Shown here: one piece after another, positions 33,384-42,986 of the stretch
Numbering within the stretch: position 1 is the stretch's first letter
How the letters are laid out: every line of letters begins with the position of its first letter
NCBI GenBank assembly: GCA_016124585.1
Contig: WGNL01000010.1
Location: forward strand, 295,790-359,789
Origin: Bacteroidota bacterium
Lineage (GTDB): Bacteria; Bacteroidota; Bacteroidia; Chitinophagales; Saprospiraceae
Reading direction: 5' to 3'
DNA: 64,000 nucleotides
Notes under the pieces: generated by a model
Database searches by the model: none
What the model saw: only the letters and a program-made list of their open reading frames with translations
Told to the model about the DNA's origin: nothing
Position numbers and translations under genes: made by a program

Positions 33384-34214
33384 ATGAAAAACGCCCCAAT
33401 CGGCATTTTCGACAGTGGTTATGGTGGCCTCACCGTCCTTCGTGAAATCGTCCGCCTCTTGCCCGATCATGACTATCTCTACCTGGGTGACAATGCTCGT
33501 GCACCATACGGGCCCCGTGATTTCGATACGATTTATCATTATACTTTAGAATGTGTTCAATATCTTTTTGGTCAAGGTTGCCCGCTTGTCATTCTAGCTT
33601 GCAACACTGCCTCAGCCAAGGCCCTGCGTAATATTCAACAGTTGGTTTTGCCGCAATTGGCTCCAGACCGTCGGGTGCTGGGTGTCATTCGTCCAACTGC
33701 AGAAGTCATTGGTGGGTATTCAAAAACCAAAAAAGTGGGGGTGCTCGGCACCTTGGGTACAGTTCGCTCGGAGAGTTACCTGATAGAGATTGGAAAGTTT
33801 TTTCCAGAACTGGAAGTAATGCAGCAGGCTTGTCCGATGTGGGTTCCTTTGGTAGAAAACGGTGAGTTGGAAAGTGCTGGCACTGATTTTTTTGTAAAAA
33901 AATACCTAGACGAACTCCTCGCCAAGTCGGCAGACATTGACACGTTGTTGCTGGCTTGTACACATTACCCACTGTTGGAACCTGTTATCTGGCAGTTTTT
34001 ACCGAAGGAAATCAATGTCATTTCGCAAGGCAAAATCGTCGCTCGTAGCTTGGTTGACTACCTTCTTCGCCACTCCGAAATGGCGGAAAGGCTGTCGAAG
34101 CAAGCTCTCCGCAGTTTTCATACAACTGGTTCAACCGAGGATTTTGATGGCCATGCTACGGCGTTTTTTGGGGAGGCAGTGAAGTCGATTCATGTGGAAG
34201 TGGCACATTTATGA
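33384..34214 (+). CDS. murI: Glutamate racemase
   Basis: Makes D-glutamate for peptidoglycan. 276 residues. Both catalytic cysteines are in place, in LACNTASA (~residue 73) and LLACTHYPLLEP (~residue 192). IGIFDSGYGGLTVLREI at the start and NARAPYGPR are diagnostic. Cytosolic. The start is close behind a terminator and no good promoter box is visible in the 65-base spacer. Confidence 0.97.
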   Translation: MKNAPIGIFDSGYGGLTVLREIVRLLPDHDYLYLGDNARAPYGPRDFDTIYHYTLECVQYLFGQGCPLVILACNTASAKALRNIQQLVLPQLAPDRRVLGVIRPTAEVIGGYSKTKKVGVLGTLGTVRSESYLIEIGKFFPELEVMQQACPMWVPLVENGELESAGTDFFVKKYLDELLAKSADIDTLLLACTHYPLLEPVIWQFLPKEINVISQGKIVARSLVDYLLRHSEMAERLSKQALRSFHTTGSTEDFDGHATAFFGEAVKSIHVEVAHL

Positions 34215-34248
34215 GTTTTTGAATGGCACCCGAAAAATGAAAACCTGC

Positions 34249-34256
34249 TACCTTTG
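34249..34256 (+). promoter_or_regulatory. Probable -7 box of fumC
   Basis: TACCTTTG followed by CGCC, 60 bases before the fumC ATG, matches TAnnTTTG. No well-placed TTG at -33. Confidence 0.4.
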
Positions 34257-34316
34257 CGCCTTCTTTCAGAAAACTTTCAACCTATCATTCCTTTATTTTT
34301 TCAATTCTTATAAAAA

Positions 34317-35714
34317 ATGACCACTCGCAAGGAAAAAGACTCACTCGGCATCGTAGAGGTACCCATTGACGCCTATTGGGCGGCACAGACGCAGCGAAGT
34401 ATCCAGAATTTCAAGATTGGGGGCCATCGTATGCCTCCAGAAATTATCGAGGCATTTGCTTTTCTAAAAAAAGCAGCCGCACTCACCAACCAAGACCTCG
34501 GTGTTTTACCGAAGGAAAAAGCTGACCTTATCGCTCAGGTTTGTGACGAAATTCTTGCTGGTGGCTTGGCCGACCAATTTCCATTGGTGGTCTGGCAGAC
34601 GGGCAGCGGTACACAGTCGAACATGAATGTGAACGAAGTGGTGGCCAACCGTGGACACGTGATTATGGGTGGGAAATTGACCGACGAAAAGAAAATATTG
34701 CACCCCAACGACGATGTGAATAAAAGCCAGTCCAGCAACGATACTTTCCCAACTGCAATGCACATCGCCGCCTATAAAATATTGGTGGGGACAACGATTC
34801 CTGGTATTGAAAAATTACGTGATACCTTACGGGCAAAGTCGGAAGAGTTCATGTCTGTGGTGAAAATTGGCAGGACGCACCTGATGGACGCCACCCCGCT
34901 GACGGTTGGGCAAGAATTATCAGGCTATGCTGCTCAACTGGAACACGGCCTGCGAGCCATCAATAACTCATTGCCTCACTTGGCAGAGCTAGCACTTGGT
35001 GGCACCGCTGTTGGCACTGGACTGAATACGCCGAAAGGTTACGCGGTTGCGGTTGCGAAAAAAATTGCGGAGCTGACGGGTTTGCCGTTCGTCACTGCCC
35101 CGAATAAGTTCGAATCGCTGGCGGCGCACGATGCCGTAGTGGAAGCGCATGGCGCACTTAAAACCGTGGCGGTTTCTTTGTTCAAAATTGCAAGCGACAT
35201 CCGTTTGTTGGCCAGTGGCCCACGCTGTGGAATTGGGGAACTCATCATTCCTGACAATGAGCCTGGTTCTAGTATCATGCCCGGCAAGGTGAATCCGACC
35301 CAGAACGAGGCGATGACAATGGCCATGGCACAGGTACTTGGCAATGATGTGGCCATCAACATTGGTGGCATGAATGGCCATTTTGAGTTGAATGTTTTCA
35401 AACCCGTGATGATTTTCAATTTCCTGATGTCGGCTCGCCTCATCGGTGATGCGTGCGTCAGCTTCAACGATAATTGCGCAGTGGGCATTCAAGCAAACTT
35501 GCCGAGGATCAAGCAAAATTTGGACAATTCGTTGATGCTAGTCACGGCCTTGAACACACATATTGGTTATGACAATGCCGCTGCCATTGCGAAGAAGGCG
35601 CACAAGGAAGGCACGACGCTTAAACAAGCTGCATTGGATTTAGGCTTACTGACTTCTGAACAGTTCGACCAGTGGGTACGCGCTGAGGATATGGTGGGCG
35701 AAATGAAATCTTGA
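34317..35714 (+). CDS. fumC: Fumarate hydratase, class II
   Basis: Interconverts fumarate and L-malate in the TCA cycle without an iron-sulfur cluster. 465 residues. Family signatures: [33 protein letters not shown], the catalytic-site region [16 protein letters not shown] and the superfamily signature [17 protein letters not shown]. Cytosolic homotetramer by analogy. A stem-loop with a T-tract follows the stop. Confidence 0.97.
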   Translation: MTTRKEKDSLGIVEVPIDAYWAAQTQRSIQNFKIGGHRMPPEIIEAFAFLKKAAALTNQDLGVLPKEKADLIAQVCDEILAGGLADQFPLVVWQTGSGTQSNMNVNEVVANRGHVIMGGKLTDEKKILHPNDDVNKSQSSNDTFPTAMHIAAYKILVGTTIPGIEKLRDTLRAKSEEFMSVVKIGRTHLMDATPLTVGQELSGYAAQLEHGLRAINNSLPHLAELALGGTAVGTGLNTPKGYAVAVAKKIAELTGLPFVTAPNKFESLAAHDAVVEAHGALKTVAVSLFKIASDIRLLASGPRCGIGELIIPDNEPGSSIMPGKVNPTQNEAMTMAMAQVLGNDVAINIGGMNGHFELNVFKPVMIFNFLMSARLIGDACVSFNDNCAVGIQANLPRIKQNLDNSLMLVTALNTHIGYDNAAAIAKKAHKEGTTLKQAALDLGLLTSEQFDQWVRAEDMVGEMKS

Positions 35715-35736
35715 AAAAATTGATTAGTAAGCAATC

Positions 35737-35781
35737 TTGAAGGGTTTGATTTGTTTTGGCAGGTCAGACCCTTCAATTTTT
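35737..35781. terminator. Terminator between fumC and the pseudogene
   Basis: 13-bp stem with one G-U pair (35737-35749 and 35764-35776), followed by a T-tract on the plus strand. It ends fumC transcription and may also have served the former minus-strand gene. Confidence 0.7.
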
Positions 35782-36177
35782 CATGAGCTAGGGATTTCAA
35801 TGGCTTTTTCAATAGTGCCGTCAAGGTTCATGCGAATAAATTTTGTGTGTCGGATAGTTTGATTTGACTTGGTCTTTTCTACCTCAAATCACTGTGTAAT
35901 TATCTCATTGTAAGGTGGAAGGATAGTGAATTGAGCATTTCCAAACTGTGAGTATTTTGCTTTCCAAATTTTGACAGGATTATTAGGGGAAGAAGCGTTG
36001 GATAATTAACGTTGTTTAGCCTTTTGATGTGGGCAACATCAGTGTTTTTCATCTGCCCAGTCAAAAACGCTTACAATTCCAATATTTTCATTTAACAGTA
36101 CAGCAGAAGCTATGGATTGGCTTTCTGCTTGACCAAAAAATGAGAAACAAGCAATTCAGAAGAACCAAATATTTCAT
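35781..36177 (-). pseudogene. Degraded gene for a small secreted protein
   Basis: The 635-base space between fumC and xerC holds no intact frame, but minus-strand pieces look protein-like. From ATG at 36177 the start reads MKYLVLLNCLFLIFWS, a signal peptide. A one-base shift then continues AESQSIASAVLLNENIGIV to a stop near 36044. In other frames come NPVKIWKAKYSQFGNAQF and LPPYNEIITQ, then an in-frame TGA, then FEVEKTKSNQTIRHTKFI and RMNLDGTIEKAIEIPSS with a proper stop at 35781. So at least two frameshifts and one nonsense mutation are needed. The ancestral product was ~130 residues; I recognise no family. Sequencing error is unlikely to explain all lesions. Confidence 0.65.
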
Positions 36178-36358
36178 GTGCATTTTTTTTAATTTATTTT
36201 GACTACAAAATATTACTATTTAGATAGCAAATGACAAAGGTCAATTTAAAATCATGACAATATTTTATCTCCCATTTTTTCTTGCATCTTGCTTTTCTCC
36301 CCTCCTGCCCCTACCTTGACGGCAGATATTTTCACCCCTCAGAGACAGATTGACGAGC

Positions 36359-37261
36359 ATGATGCAAGAGCGATTTTTGGACTACTTACGATATGAAAAA
36401 AGGTTTTCACCGCACACCCTCACGGCTTACGAATCCGATATGGGGCAGTTTGTTGATTTTCTGTTGAAAACTTATGAAATGAGCAATGCCGGTGAAATTC
36501 ATCATACCCATGTGCGTGCTTGGATGGTTGACCTGATGGAAAAAGGGAACGTCCCAAGGAGCATCAACCGCAAGCTTTCCTGCCTAAAGTCTTTTTTCAA
36601 ATATTTGCGCAAGCAAGGGGAAATTACTACAAATCCAATGCTCAAAGTTATTCCACCTAAGACTGGCAAGCGCCTTCCTGTGTTTGTGCCAGAAAAGGCA
36701 ATGTCGCTGCTGTTTGATAGGGTGGACTTCGGGGCTGGCCATGCTGGACTTCGGAACCGATTAGTGATGGAAGTGCTGTATTGCACGGGTATCAGAAAAT
36801 CCGAATTGGTTGGATTAAGAACAGTAGATGTTGATTTTACCACTAATAATATAAAGGTGTACGGCAAAGGAGGAAAGGAACGGCTAGTTCCTATCGCTCG
36901 GCACTTAGCAGAATTAATTCAGCGATATATCGAATTGCGTCTAAGTGTTTTTCCTGGAAATGATGTTGTTAATCTGATTTTATCCGATAAAGGAAAACCC
37001 ATGACAGACAGCTACGTTTATAATTTAGTGAAGCGGTATTTATCCATTGTAACAACAGTAGAGAAGCGCAGTCCGCACGTTTTGCGGCATAGTTTTGCTA
37101 CCCATCTTTCAAACAGTGGTGCCGACTTAAACGCCATCAAGGAATTGTTGGGGCATTCCAGCCTCGCTTCCACTCAGGTGTACACGCACAACTCTATTGA
37201 AAAATTGAAAAAGGTGTATCAGCAAGCACACCCTAAAGCGGAAAAAACAACGGAGCCATGA
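36359..37261 (+). CDS. Tyrosine recombinase XerC/XerD
   Basis: Site-specific recombinase that resolves chromosome dimers at dif. 300 residues from the ATG at 36359; a TTG three codons earlier is possible. The N-terminal SAM-like domain has YLRYEKRFSPHTLTAYESD. The catalytic set is complete: Arg in CTGIRKSEL, Lys in GKGGKERLVP, HVLRHSFATHL and LGHSSLASTQVYTH with the Tyr nucleophile. Position just upstream of hpf and the tRNA-tuf block is usual for Bacteroidota. XerC and XerD cannot be separated by eye. Confidence 0.93.
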   Translation: MMQERFLDYLRYEKRFSPHTLTAYESDMGQFVDFLLKTYEMSNAGEIHHTHVRAWMVDLMEKGNVPRSINRKLSCLKSFFKYLRKQGEITTNPMLKVIPPKTGKRLPVFVPEKAMSLLFDRVDFGAGHAGLRNRLVMEVLYCTGIRKSELVGLRTVDVDFTTNNIKVYGKGGKERLVPIARHLAELIQRYIELRLSVFPGNDVVNLILSDKGKPMTDSYVYNLVKRYLSIVTTVEKRSPHVLRHSFATHLSNSGADLNAIKELLGHSSLASTQVYTHNSIEKLKKVYQQAHPKAEKTTEP

Positions 37262-37336
37262 GTTTGGTGCGACCCTGTGCCACTCCCTAGTTAGGCTACG
37301 TAAAACCATAATATCTAACCTTTTAATTTGACGTTT

Positions 37337-37645
37337 ATGAAAATTCACACAGAAGCGGTTCAGTTCAAGGCTGACCAGAAATTGCACGAATTCATTGAGA
37401 AGAAAATGGAAAAACTAACATCTCATTTTGACAGAATAATCAATGTGGATGTGAAACTTCGGCTAGAGAATTCAGGGCAGGTGAAAGATAAGGTTGCTGA
37501 GATTCAACTCCAGGTACCCGGACAAACACTTTTTGCAAAAGAAACCACCAAGATTTTTGAGCACTCAATTGATGGTGCGATAGATGACCTCAGAAGGCAA
37601 CTCACAAAATACAAGGAAAAACTTAGGTCTCAAGCAGAGGCATAA
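37337..37645 (+). CDS. hpf: Ribosome hibernation promoting factor (short HPF/YfiA type)
   Basis: 102 residues from the ATG at 37337. Binds the 30S decoding centre and stabilises inactive ribosomes in starvation. The beta-alpha fold is seen in MKIHTEAVQFKADQKLHEFIEKKMEKL and in AKETTKIFEHSIDGAIDDLRRQLTKYKEKL. It lacks the C-terminal dimerisation domain of long HPF. The gene is 75 bases after xerC and is followed by a strong terminator. Confidence 0.93.
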   Translation: MKIHTEAVQFKADQKLHEFIEKKMEKLTSHFDRIINVDVKLRLENSGQVKDKVAEIQLQVPGQTLFAKETTKIFEHSIDGAIDDLRRQLTKYKEKLRSQAEA

Positions 37646-37664
37646 GCAATCAAACACAGGGTAT

Positions 37665-37699
37665 AAAACCGGGCTGGAACTTCCAGCCCGGTTTTTTTT
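37665..37699 (+). terminator. Rho-independent terminator after hpf
   Basis: 14-bp perfect arms (37665-37678 and 37682-37695) around a 3-nt loop, followed by eight T. Confidence 0.92.
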
Positions 37700-37752
37700 A
37701 CCAAGATTTCTGCCAGTTGAACTTTTTTTTCAAAAACCTTTTGTTTTGGGTG

Positions 37753-37782
37753 TTGCAAAATCAAATGAATCGCATACTTTTG
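37753..37782 (+). promoter_or_regulatory. tRNA-tuf cluster promoter P1
   Basis: -33 TTG (37753-37755), 19-base spacer, -7 box TACTTTTG (37775-37782), then a GC start region. It is identical in spacing to the pair of promoters at the right end of the window. Confidence 0.65.
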
Positions 37783-37842
37783 CGCCTCGAAAAAAAAATA
37801 TGAAAAAGAAAAAGCAAAATTTTCTTTTTTATCCAATTCCGC

Positions 37843-37850
37843 TATCTTTG
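37843..37850 (+). promoter_or_regulatory. tRNA-tuf cluster promoter P2 (-7 box)
   Basis: TATCTTTG followed by CGGGCGC, 84 bases before the first tRNA. The -33 position is T-rich without a clear TTG. Tandem promoters with GC discriminators suit growth-rate-controlled stable RNA genes. Confidence 0.5.
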
Positions 37851-37934
37851 CGGGCGCTTTTGAAAAAGCAGGGCGGAAAGCCCAAAAGTTCATTGTAAGA
37901 AAGGGGATTTATTTCGATAAGTTTCCATTTATTA

Positions 37935-38007
37935 GCCAGTGTAGCTCAGTTGGTAGAGCAGCTGATTTGTAATCAGCTGGTCGGGGGTTCGAGTCCCTCC
38001 ACTGGCT
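37935..38007 (+). tRNA. tRNA-Thr (TGT)
   Basis: Acceptor GCCAGTG pairs with CACTGGC, D-arm GCTCAGTTGGTAGAGC, anticodon loop TTTGTAA (anticodon TGT) and T-arm GGTTCGAGTCC. CCA is not encoded. Confidence 0.96.
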
Positions 38008-38097
38008 CGAATGGGAGTTTTGAGTGATAGTTTTTGATTGAATTTGCTGAAAAGAATTCATTGAAATTATTGTCCAACAGCTCAAAACTGCAAACTT

Positions 38098-38181
38098 GGG
38101 GGTGCGCCGAAGTTGGAGAGACGGGGCAGACTGTAAATCTGTTGCTTTACTGCTGAATAGGTTCGAATCCTATCACCCCCA
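38098..38181 (+). tRNA. tRNA-Tyr (GTA)
   Basis: 84-nt class II tRNA with acceptor GGGGGTG/CACCCCC, anticodon loop CTGTAAA and a long variable arm (GTTGCTTTACTGC). T-arm GGTTCGAATCC. Confidence 0.96.
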
Positions 38182-38185
38182 CTAC

Positions 38186-38270
38186 TTGAAGGATTGAAGG
38201 ATTGAAGGATTGAATGGGGCAGCCCACTATACCTTCAATCCTTTTCCACATTCAACCCTTCAATCCTTGA
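38186..38270. repeat. Octamer-word inverted element F (between tRNA-Tyr and tRNA-Gly)
   Basis: Three exact tandem copies of TTGAAGGA from 38186, then a diverged one. The right side (38232-38268) contains the reverse complement CCTTCAATCC twice. The central loop GGGCAGCCC resembles the loop GGACAGCCC of element G before rpoC. Confidence 0.75.
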
Positions 38271-38278
38271 AATATCAT

Positions 38279-38351
38279 GCGGGAGTAGCTCAGTTGGTAG
38301 AGCATCAGCCTTCCAAGCTGAGGGTCGCGGGTTCGAGTCTCGTCTCCCGCT
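38279..38351 (+). tRNA. tRNA-Gly (TCC)
   Basis: Acceptor GCGGGAG pairs with CTCCCGC; anticodon loop CTTCCAA gives TCC; T-arm GGTTCGAGTCT. No encoded CCA. Confidence 0.96.
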
Positions 38352-38450
38352 CTAATACCGATGGGTGCTAAGCTCAAATGACAAAATGGAAAAAAACAAG
38401 CTTTGTTTTGAAACCATTTGGGCATTTTGGCATAAAACCAATCCGGTTAA

Positions 38451-38522
<72 letters not shown>

Positions 38523-38624
38523 CGATGCATGAGCTACCAAAATTGAAGGTCTTACCCCTGAAGTCAAATTGCTTTTGCAAAATCAAAAACTCCTTTACTA
38601 AATAATTTTTTAAATTCAATTCCG

Positions 38625-39821
38625 ATGGCAAAAGAACAATTTAAGAGGAACAAGCCGCACGTAAATATCGGTACGATCGGCCACGTTGACCACGGCAAGA
38701 CTACACTGACCGCTGCCATCACGTATGTACTAGCGGAACAGGGTCTTGCTCAAAAGAAAGATTACGATTCAATCGACGCCGCTCCTGAAGAAAAAGAGCG
38801 TGGTATTACCATCAACACGGCTCACGTGGAGTATGAAACTGCCAAGCGTCACTATGCGCACGTTGACTGCCCAGGTCACGCTGACTATGTAAAAAACATG
38901 GTAACAGGTGCTGCTCAGATGGATGGTGCCATTATCGTAGTTGCTTCTACAGATGGTCCTATGCCTCAAACTCGTGAGCACATCCTGCTCGCTCGCCAAG
39001 TAGGTGTACCTGCCTTGGTTGTTTTTATGAATAAAGTTGACCTTGTTGACGACCCAGAAATGTTGGATCTTGTTGAGATGGAAATGCGTGACCTTCTCAG
39101 CCAGTACCAATTTGACGGCGATAAAACTCCAGTAATCAAAGGTTCTGCGATCAACGCTCTATCTGGTGAAGCTGCTGGTGTTCAGTCTATCAAAGATTTG
39201 ATGGATGCTGTTGACACTTGGATTCCTGAGCCTGTGCGTGCTGTTGATAAAGAATTCTTGATGCCAATCGAGGACGTATTCTCAATTACTGGTCGTGGTA
39301 CTGTTGCTACTGGCCGTATTGAGCGTGGCGTTATCAACGTCGGTGATCCAGTTGAAATCATTGGTATGATGGCTCCAGGCGAGAAGCCACTTACATCTAC
39401 TGTTACAGGTGTGGAAATGTTCCGCAAACTCCTTGACCGTGGTGAAGCTGGTGACAACGCTGGTCTCCTTCTCCGTGGTATTGACAAAGATGCCATCCGC
39501 CGTGGTATGGTTATCTGCAAGCCAGGTTCTGTTAAGCCACACTTGGAATTCAAGTGCGAGGTTTACGTACTTGGCAAAGACGAAGGTGGCCGTCACACGC
39601 CATTCTTCAATGGATACCGTCCTCAGTTCTACTTCCGTACAACGGACGTAACTGGTGATTGCAAACTGCCTGATGGCGTTGAAATGGTAATGCCTGGCGA
39701 CAACGTTTCGCTTTCGGTAAAACTTATCAACCCAATCGCTATGGAAAAAGGTCTTCGCTTCGCTATCCGTGAAGGTGGCCGTACCGTAGGTGCAGGTCAG
39801 GTTACTGAAATTATTGCGTAA
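38625..39821 (+). CDS. tuf: Elongation factor Tu
   Basis: GTPase that brings aminoacyl-tRNA to the ribosome. 398 residues. G1 [10 protein letters not shown], effector loop [16 protein letters not shown]3 [12 protein letters not shown] and G4 NKVD are intact, as are domain 2 ([13 protein letters not shown]) and domain 3 ([24 protein letters not shown]). Codon use is strongly biased, as expected for a highly expressed gene. It is read behind four tRNA genes, probably from the P1/P2 promoters, and ends at a stem-loop before tRNA-Trp. Confidence 0.99.
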   Translation: MAKEQFKRNKPHVNIGTIGHVDHGKTTLTAAITYVLAEQGLAQKKDYDSIDAAPEEKERGITINTAHVEYETAKRHYAHVDCPGHADYVKNMVTGAAQMDGAIIVVASTDGPMPQTREHILLARQVGVPALVVFMNKVDLVDDPEMLDLVEMEMRDLLSQYQFDGDKTPVIKGSAINALSGEAAGVQSIKDLMDAVDTWIPEPVRAVDKEFLMPIEDVFSITGRGTVATGRIERGVINVGDPVEIIGMMAPGEKPLTSTVTGVEMFRKLLDRGEAGDNAGLLLRGIDKDAIRRGMVICKPGSVKPHLEFKCEVYVLGKDEGGRHTPFFNGYRPQFYFRTTDVTGDCKLPDGVEMVMPGDNVSLSVKLINPIAMEKGLRFAIREGGRTVGAGQVTEIIA

Positions 39822-39859
39822 TTCGGTACTTTCCGTTTTACTTTTTCGATAAGTCAAGA

Positions 39860-39895
39860 AGTTAAGTGCCTTGGTTCTGAGGCGCTTAACTTTTC
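39860..39895 (+). terminator. Stem-loop after tuf
   Basis: 12-bp stem with one G-U pair (39860-39871 and 39880-39891), 8-nt loop, then TTTTCT on the plus strand. Probably a terminator or processing hairpin between tuf and tRNA-Trp. Confidence 0.65.
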
Positions 39896-39986
39896 TGCAC
39901 TTATAGATGGAGGCGTGATTATTAGATTAATTGATTCTTTCGGAATTTTAGTCTGTTACTTGCGCATTCTTTTGAAATCATTGTTT

Positions 39987-40062
39987 ACGGGCGTAGCTCA
40001 AGTGGTAGAGCGACGGTCTCCAAAACCGTAGGCTGAGGGTTCGAGTCCTTCCGCCCGTGCCA
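39987..40062 (+). tRNA. tRNA-Trp (CCA)
   Basis: Acceptor ACGGGCG pairs with CGCCCGT; anticodon loop CTCCAAA gives CCA; T-arm GGTTCGAGTCC. The 3' CCA (40060-40062) is encoded, unlike in the four upstream tRNAs. Confidence 0.96.
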
Positions 40063-40137
40063 TGTTCACATTGTTGGCAAAAGGTTGACCGGCATTTACC
40101 AGTCAGCCTGAACCCTTCAAATATTAATCTTTTAATA

Positions 40138-40329
40138 ATGGACAAGATAAAGCTCTACATTCAAGAAAGCTACAACGAGTTGGTGACGAAGGTTACTTGG
40201 CCTACTTGGGCAAACCTTCAAAGCACAACAGGTGTGGTTTTGATTGGATTGGCCATCTTTACAATTTGCGTCTTCCTGATGGATTCAATTTCAAAAGGCT
40301 TGATGACATTGATTTACGATTTAGCATAA
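40138..40329 (+). CDS. secE: Preprotein translocase subunit SecE
   Basis: 63 residues from the ATG at 40138; the longer frame upstream begins inside tRNA-Trp. The single-helix form of SecE, with the amphipathic YIQESYNELVTKVTWPTW stretch and one C-terminal membrane helix (GVVLIGLAIFTICVFLMDSI). It clamps SecY in the Sec translocon. The order secE-nusG is conserved in nearly all bacteria. Confidence 0.96.
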   Translation: MDKIKLYIQESYNELVTKVTWPTWANLQSTTGVVLIGLAIFTICVFLMDSISKGLMTLIYDLA

Positions 40330-40374
40330 GCTTTTGCTAAATCATTTTTAAGGAAATAGCCAAACAAGCACTTC

Positions 40375-40923
40375 ATGTCTGAGGATAAAAAATGGTACTC
40401 TCTGCGGGTAATTAGTGGTAAGGAAAAGAAAATCAAAGAGCGTGTTGAACTTGAAATCAAGCGCAACGGCTGGGAGAATTTCATTACACAAGTTATTGTT
40501 CCCACAGAAAAGGTTTACAAAATCAGAACCGGTAAGAAGGTGATTTCCGAACGGAACATTCTTCCTGGGTATATTTTGATTGAAGCTGACCCCATTAAGT
40601 TCCAAGGCGAGATTGTTCAGGCAATTGCAAACGTCCCAAACGTTATTCATTTTTTAGGTAAAAATACGCCAATCCCAATGCAGACCTCTGAAGCCAACCG
40701 TTTGCTTGGCAAAGTAGATGAGTCACAAGATGCAGGGGAGCAGATGTTGGAACCGTTCCTTGTTGGAGAAACGGTGAAAATCATAGACGGCCCGTTCGCC
40801 GAATTTGTTGGAGACGTTCAGGAACTGAACGAGGAAAAGAAAAAACTGAAGGTGATTGTGAAAATCTTCGGTCGTGGAACGGAAGTCGAGCTGAATTTTA
40901 TGCAAGTAGAAAAAACACAGTAA
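40375..40923 (+). CDS. nusG: Transcription termination/antitermination factor NusG
   Basis: 182 residues. The NGN domain starts KKWYSLRVISGKEKKIKERVE and contains RNILPGYILIEAD. The C-terminal KOW domain reads LVGETVKIIDGPFAEFVGDVQE. It links RNA polymerase to the ribosome or Rho. Lies between secE and rplK as usual. Confidence 0.98.
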   Translation: MSEDKKWYSLRVISGKEKKIKERVELEIKRNGWENFITQVIVPTEKVYKIRTGKKVISERNILPGYILIEADPIKFQGEIVQAIANVPNVIHFLGKNTPIPMQTSEANRLLGKVDESQDAGEQMLEPFLVGETVKIIDGPFAEFVGDVQELNEEKKKLKVIVKIFGRGTEVELNFMQVEKTQ

Positions 40924-40991
40924 CCAGTGCGTGTCCGACTTGTTCGGTTTGTTTCCCATACACTGGTAAGTAAAATTTAAGGTTTTTCAAA

Positions 40992-41432
40992 ATGGCAAAA
41001 GAAGTCGAATTTCTCATCAAACTGCAGGCGAAAGGTGGCCAAGCCAATCCTTCACCTCCGATAGGCCCTGCACTTGGTTCTAAGGGCGTAAACATCATGG
41101 AATTCTGCAAGCGTTTCAACGCTGATACGCAGGATCGCATGGGGAAAGTTCTTCCAGTACAGATTTCTGTTTACAAGGATAAAACTTTTGATTACGTCAT
41201 CAAAACTGCACCAGCTGCTATTCAATTATTGGAAGCTTCCAAGTTGAAGAGTGGTTCTGCCGAGCCTAACCGAAACAAAGTGGGCAAAGTGTCTTGGGAT
41301 GCTGTTCGTAAAATCGCTGAAGACAAAATGTCTGACCTTAACTGTTTCACAGTAGATTCTGCCATGCGAATGGTAGCTGGTACTGCACGTAGTATGGGGC
41401 TAAAAGTTGAAGGCGGTTCTGCACCTAAGTAA
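40992..41432 (+). CDS. rplK: 50S ribosomal protein L11
   Basis: 146 residues. Binds the GTPase-associated centre of 23S rRNA. Recognised by [33 protein letters not shown] and the C-terminal [15 protein letters not shown]. The Pro-rich N-terminal loop that contacts thiopeptide antibiotics is intact. Confidence 0.99.
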   Translation: MAKEVEFLIKLQAKGGQANPSPPIGPALGSKGVNIMEFCKRFNADTQDRMGKVLPVQISVYKDKTFDYVIKTAPAAIQLLEASKLKSGSAEPNRNKVGKVSWDAVRKIAEDKMSDLNCFTVDSAMRMVAGTARSMGLKVEGGSAPK

Positions 41433-41443
41433 AGTATGTGCAA

Positions 41444-41548
41444 CGGAAAAGCCCTTATATTTTCCGAAAAATAAATTATTGAGGCAAAGCTTCAACAAAT
41501 TGGGTAGGGAGCCAAGGTTGTAAAGTCAACTAGGCGCTAATCACCTCA
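41444..41548 (+). promoter_or_regulatory. Structured leader upstream of rplA
   Basis: The rplK-rplA space is 129 bases. It has a perfect 7-bp hairpin (41444-41450 with 41460-41466), then a region closed by TGAGG (41480-41484) and CCTCA (41544-41548) that contains a small GTTG/CAAC hairpin. The fold suggests an autoregulatory binding site for L1 or another ribosomal protein. No covariation evidence is available. Confidence 0.35.
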
Positions 41549-41561
41549 CAAATTTTATTCA

Positions 41562-42254
41562 ATGGCAAAAGTTCCTAAAAAAAGAAAAGCTGTTGACAAG
41601 AAAGTCGATAGCTTAAAGCTTCACACGCTGGACGAGGCTATGGCAATCGTCAAAGATGTGAACACGGCAAAATTCGACGCCTCCGTCGATTTGCACGTCC
41701 GTTTGGGTATTGATCCCCGCAAAGCCGATCAGGCAATCAGGGGCACTGCCAACCTTCCTCATGGTACTGGTAAAACCAAGCGGGTACTTGTTTTTTGCAC
41801 ACCAGATAAAGAACAAGAAGCTAAGGATGCTGGAGCAGACCATGTCGGTCTTGACGAATTGCTTACCAAGATTCTGGGTGGCTGGACGGATTTCGACGTC
41901 GCAGTGGCAACACCTACAGTGATGGCACAAGTTGGGAAAGTAGCTAGGGTTCTCGGGCCACGAGGTCTGATGCCCAACCCCAAAACAGGTACTGTTACCA
42001 TGGACTTGGCTACTGCTGTAAGTGATGTTAAAGGTGGTAAAGTTGCTTTCCGTGTTGACAAATATGGTATTATCCACTCTTCAGTTGGACGTGTTTCTTT
42101 TACACCGGATAAATTAGTGGATAATGCAAATGAGCTAATCCATACACTGGTTAAAATGAAGCCTTCTTCTGCAAAAGGTATTTACCTCCGGTCGATTACA
42201 GTGGCTAGCACTATGAGTCCAGGTATCAAAGTTGACTCAAAAACAATTCGTTAA
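41562..42254 (+). CDS. rplA: 50S ribosomal protein L1
   Basis: 230 residues. Forms the mobile L1 stalk near the E site. Diagnostic stretches are [41 protein letters not shown] and the C-terminal [21 protein letters not shown]1 often represses its own operon by binding mRNA. Confidence 0.99.
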   Translation: MAKVPKKRKAVDKKVDSLKLHTLDEAMAIVKDVNTAKFDASVDLHVRLGIDPRKADQAIRGTANLPHGTGKTKRVLVFCTPDKEQEAKDAGADHVGLDELLTKILGGWTDFDVAVATPTVMAQVGKVARVLGPRGLMPNPKTGTVTMDLATAVSDVKGGKVAFRVDKYGIIHSSVGRVSFTPDKLVDNANELIHTLVKMKPSSAKGIYLRSITVASTMSPGIKVDSKTIR

Positions 42255-42263
42255 ATCCTATAA

Positions 42264-42306
42264 GTGATGTGCCAAGCTGGTCTGATATGACCGTGAGGAA
42301 TGTCAC
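42264..42306 (+). promoter_or_regulatory. Probable L10 leader (autoregulatory RNA)
   Basis: A 7-bp stem with G-U pairs (42264-42270 with 42300-42306) encloses a hairpin with GGTC and GACC arms and unpaired purine-rich flanks, 15 bases before the rplJ ATG. This is the layout of the L10-L12 binding leader of rplJL operons. Confidence 0.45.
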
Positions 42307-42321
42307 CAAATCGTTATAAAA

Positions 42322-42855
42322 ATGACTAGGGAAGAAAAAACGGCTGCAATTGAGGACTTAAAGGAGAAATTCTCCAATTCCTCATTCTTTTATCTCGCAG
42401 ATTCTTCTGCGCTTACAGTCGCACAAGTTAATATTCTCAGGAGGAAACTCCACGAGCAAGGCATGAACATGCAAGTAGTAAAAAATACGCTTGCTCGTAA
42501 AGCAATGGAGGCTGCTGCTACAGATAGCACCAACTTTGAGGGATTGTACGACTCACTGCATGGCCCAACAGCTATCATCTTTACAGATGTGGCTAGTTTG
42601 CCAGCCAAAATTATCAAGACTTTTCGTAAAGAGGCTGATGTCGAGCGCCCTCAATTGAAAGCTGCTTACATCGACTCTGCTATTTATGTTGGTGATGATC
42701 AAATTGACACACTCATCAAGTTGAAGTCTAAAGAAGACTTGCTTGGCGAACTTATCGGTTTGCTCAATTCTCCAATGTCGAGCCTTCTTTCACAGCTTGG
42801 TTCTGGAGGCCAGAACGTAATGGGTCTGTTGAAGGCAATCGAATCAAGAGGTTGA
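42322..42855 (+). CDS. rplJ: 50S ribosomal protein L10
   Basis: 177 residues. Base of the L12 stalk. The N-terminal MTREEKTAAIEDLKEKF and the ALTVAQVNILRRKLHEQGM region are typical, and the C-terminal helix that carries L12 dimers is present. Followed by rplL after 131 bases. Confidence 0.98.
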   Translation: MTREEKTAAIEDLKEKFSNSSFFYLADSSALTVAQVNILRRKLHEQGMNMQVVKNTLARKAMEAAATDSTNFEGLYDSLHGPTAIIFTDVASLPAKIIKTFRKEADVERPQLKAAYIDSAIYVGDDQIDTLIKLKSKEDLLGELIGLLNSPMSSLLSQLGSGGQNVMGLLKAIESRG

Positions 42856-42986
42856 TGATATTTGATGAAGATTTTGAAGTTGATATCAACCTTTAGAATC
42901 TTCTTAAAATTATGTATCAACCCAAATAAACTTGGCTTCCAAGACAACGCACATAAGTTTTCTTAAAAATTTAAAAACGAATTAAA

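Noticed and set aside
37584..37898. Frames overlapping the hpf end and tRNA promoter region on both strands
   Set aside because: They run through a terminator and promoters; Lys/Phe-rich from A/T tracts.
39282..39857. 191-codon minus-strand frame opposite tuf
   Set aside because: Shadow of strongly biased codon use in tuf.
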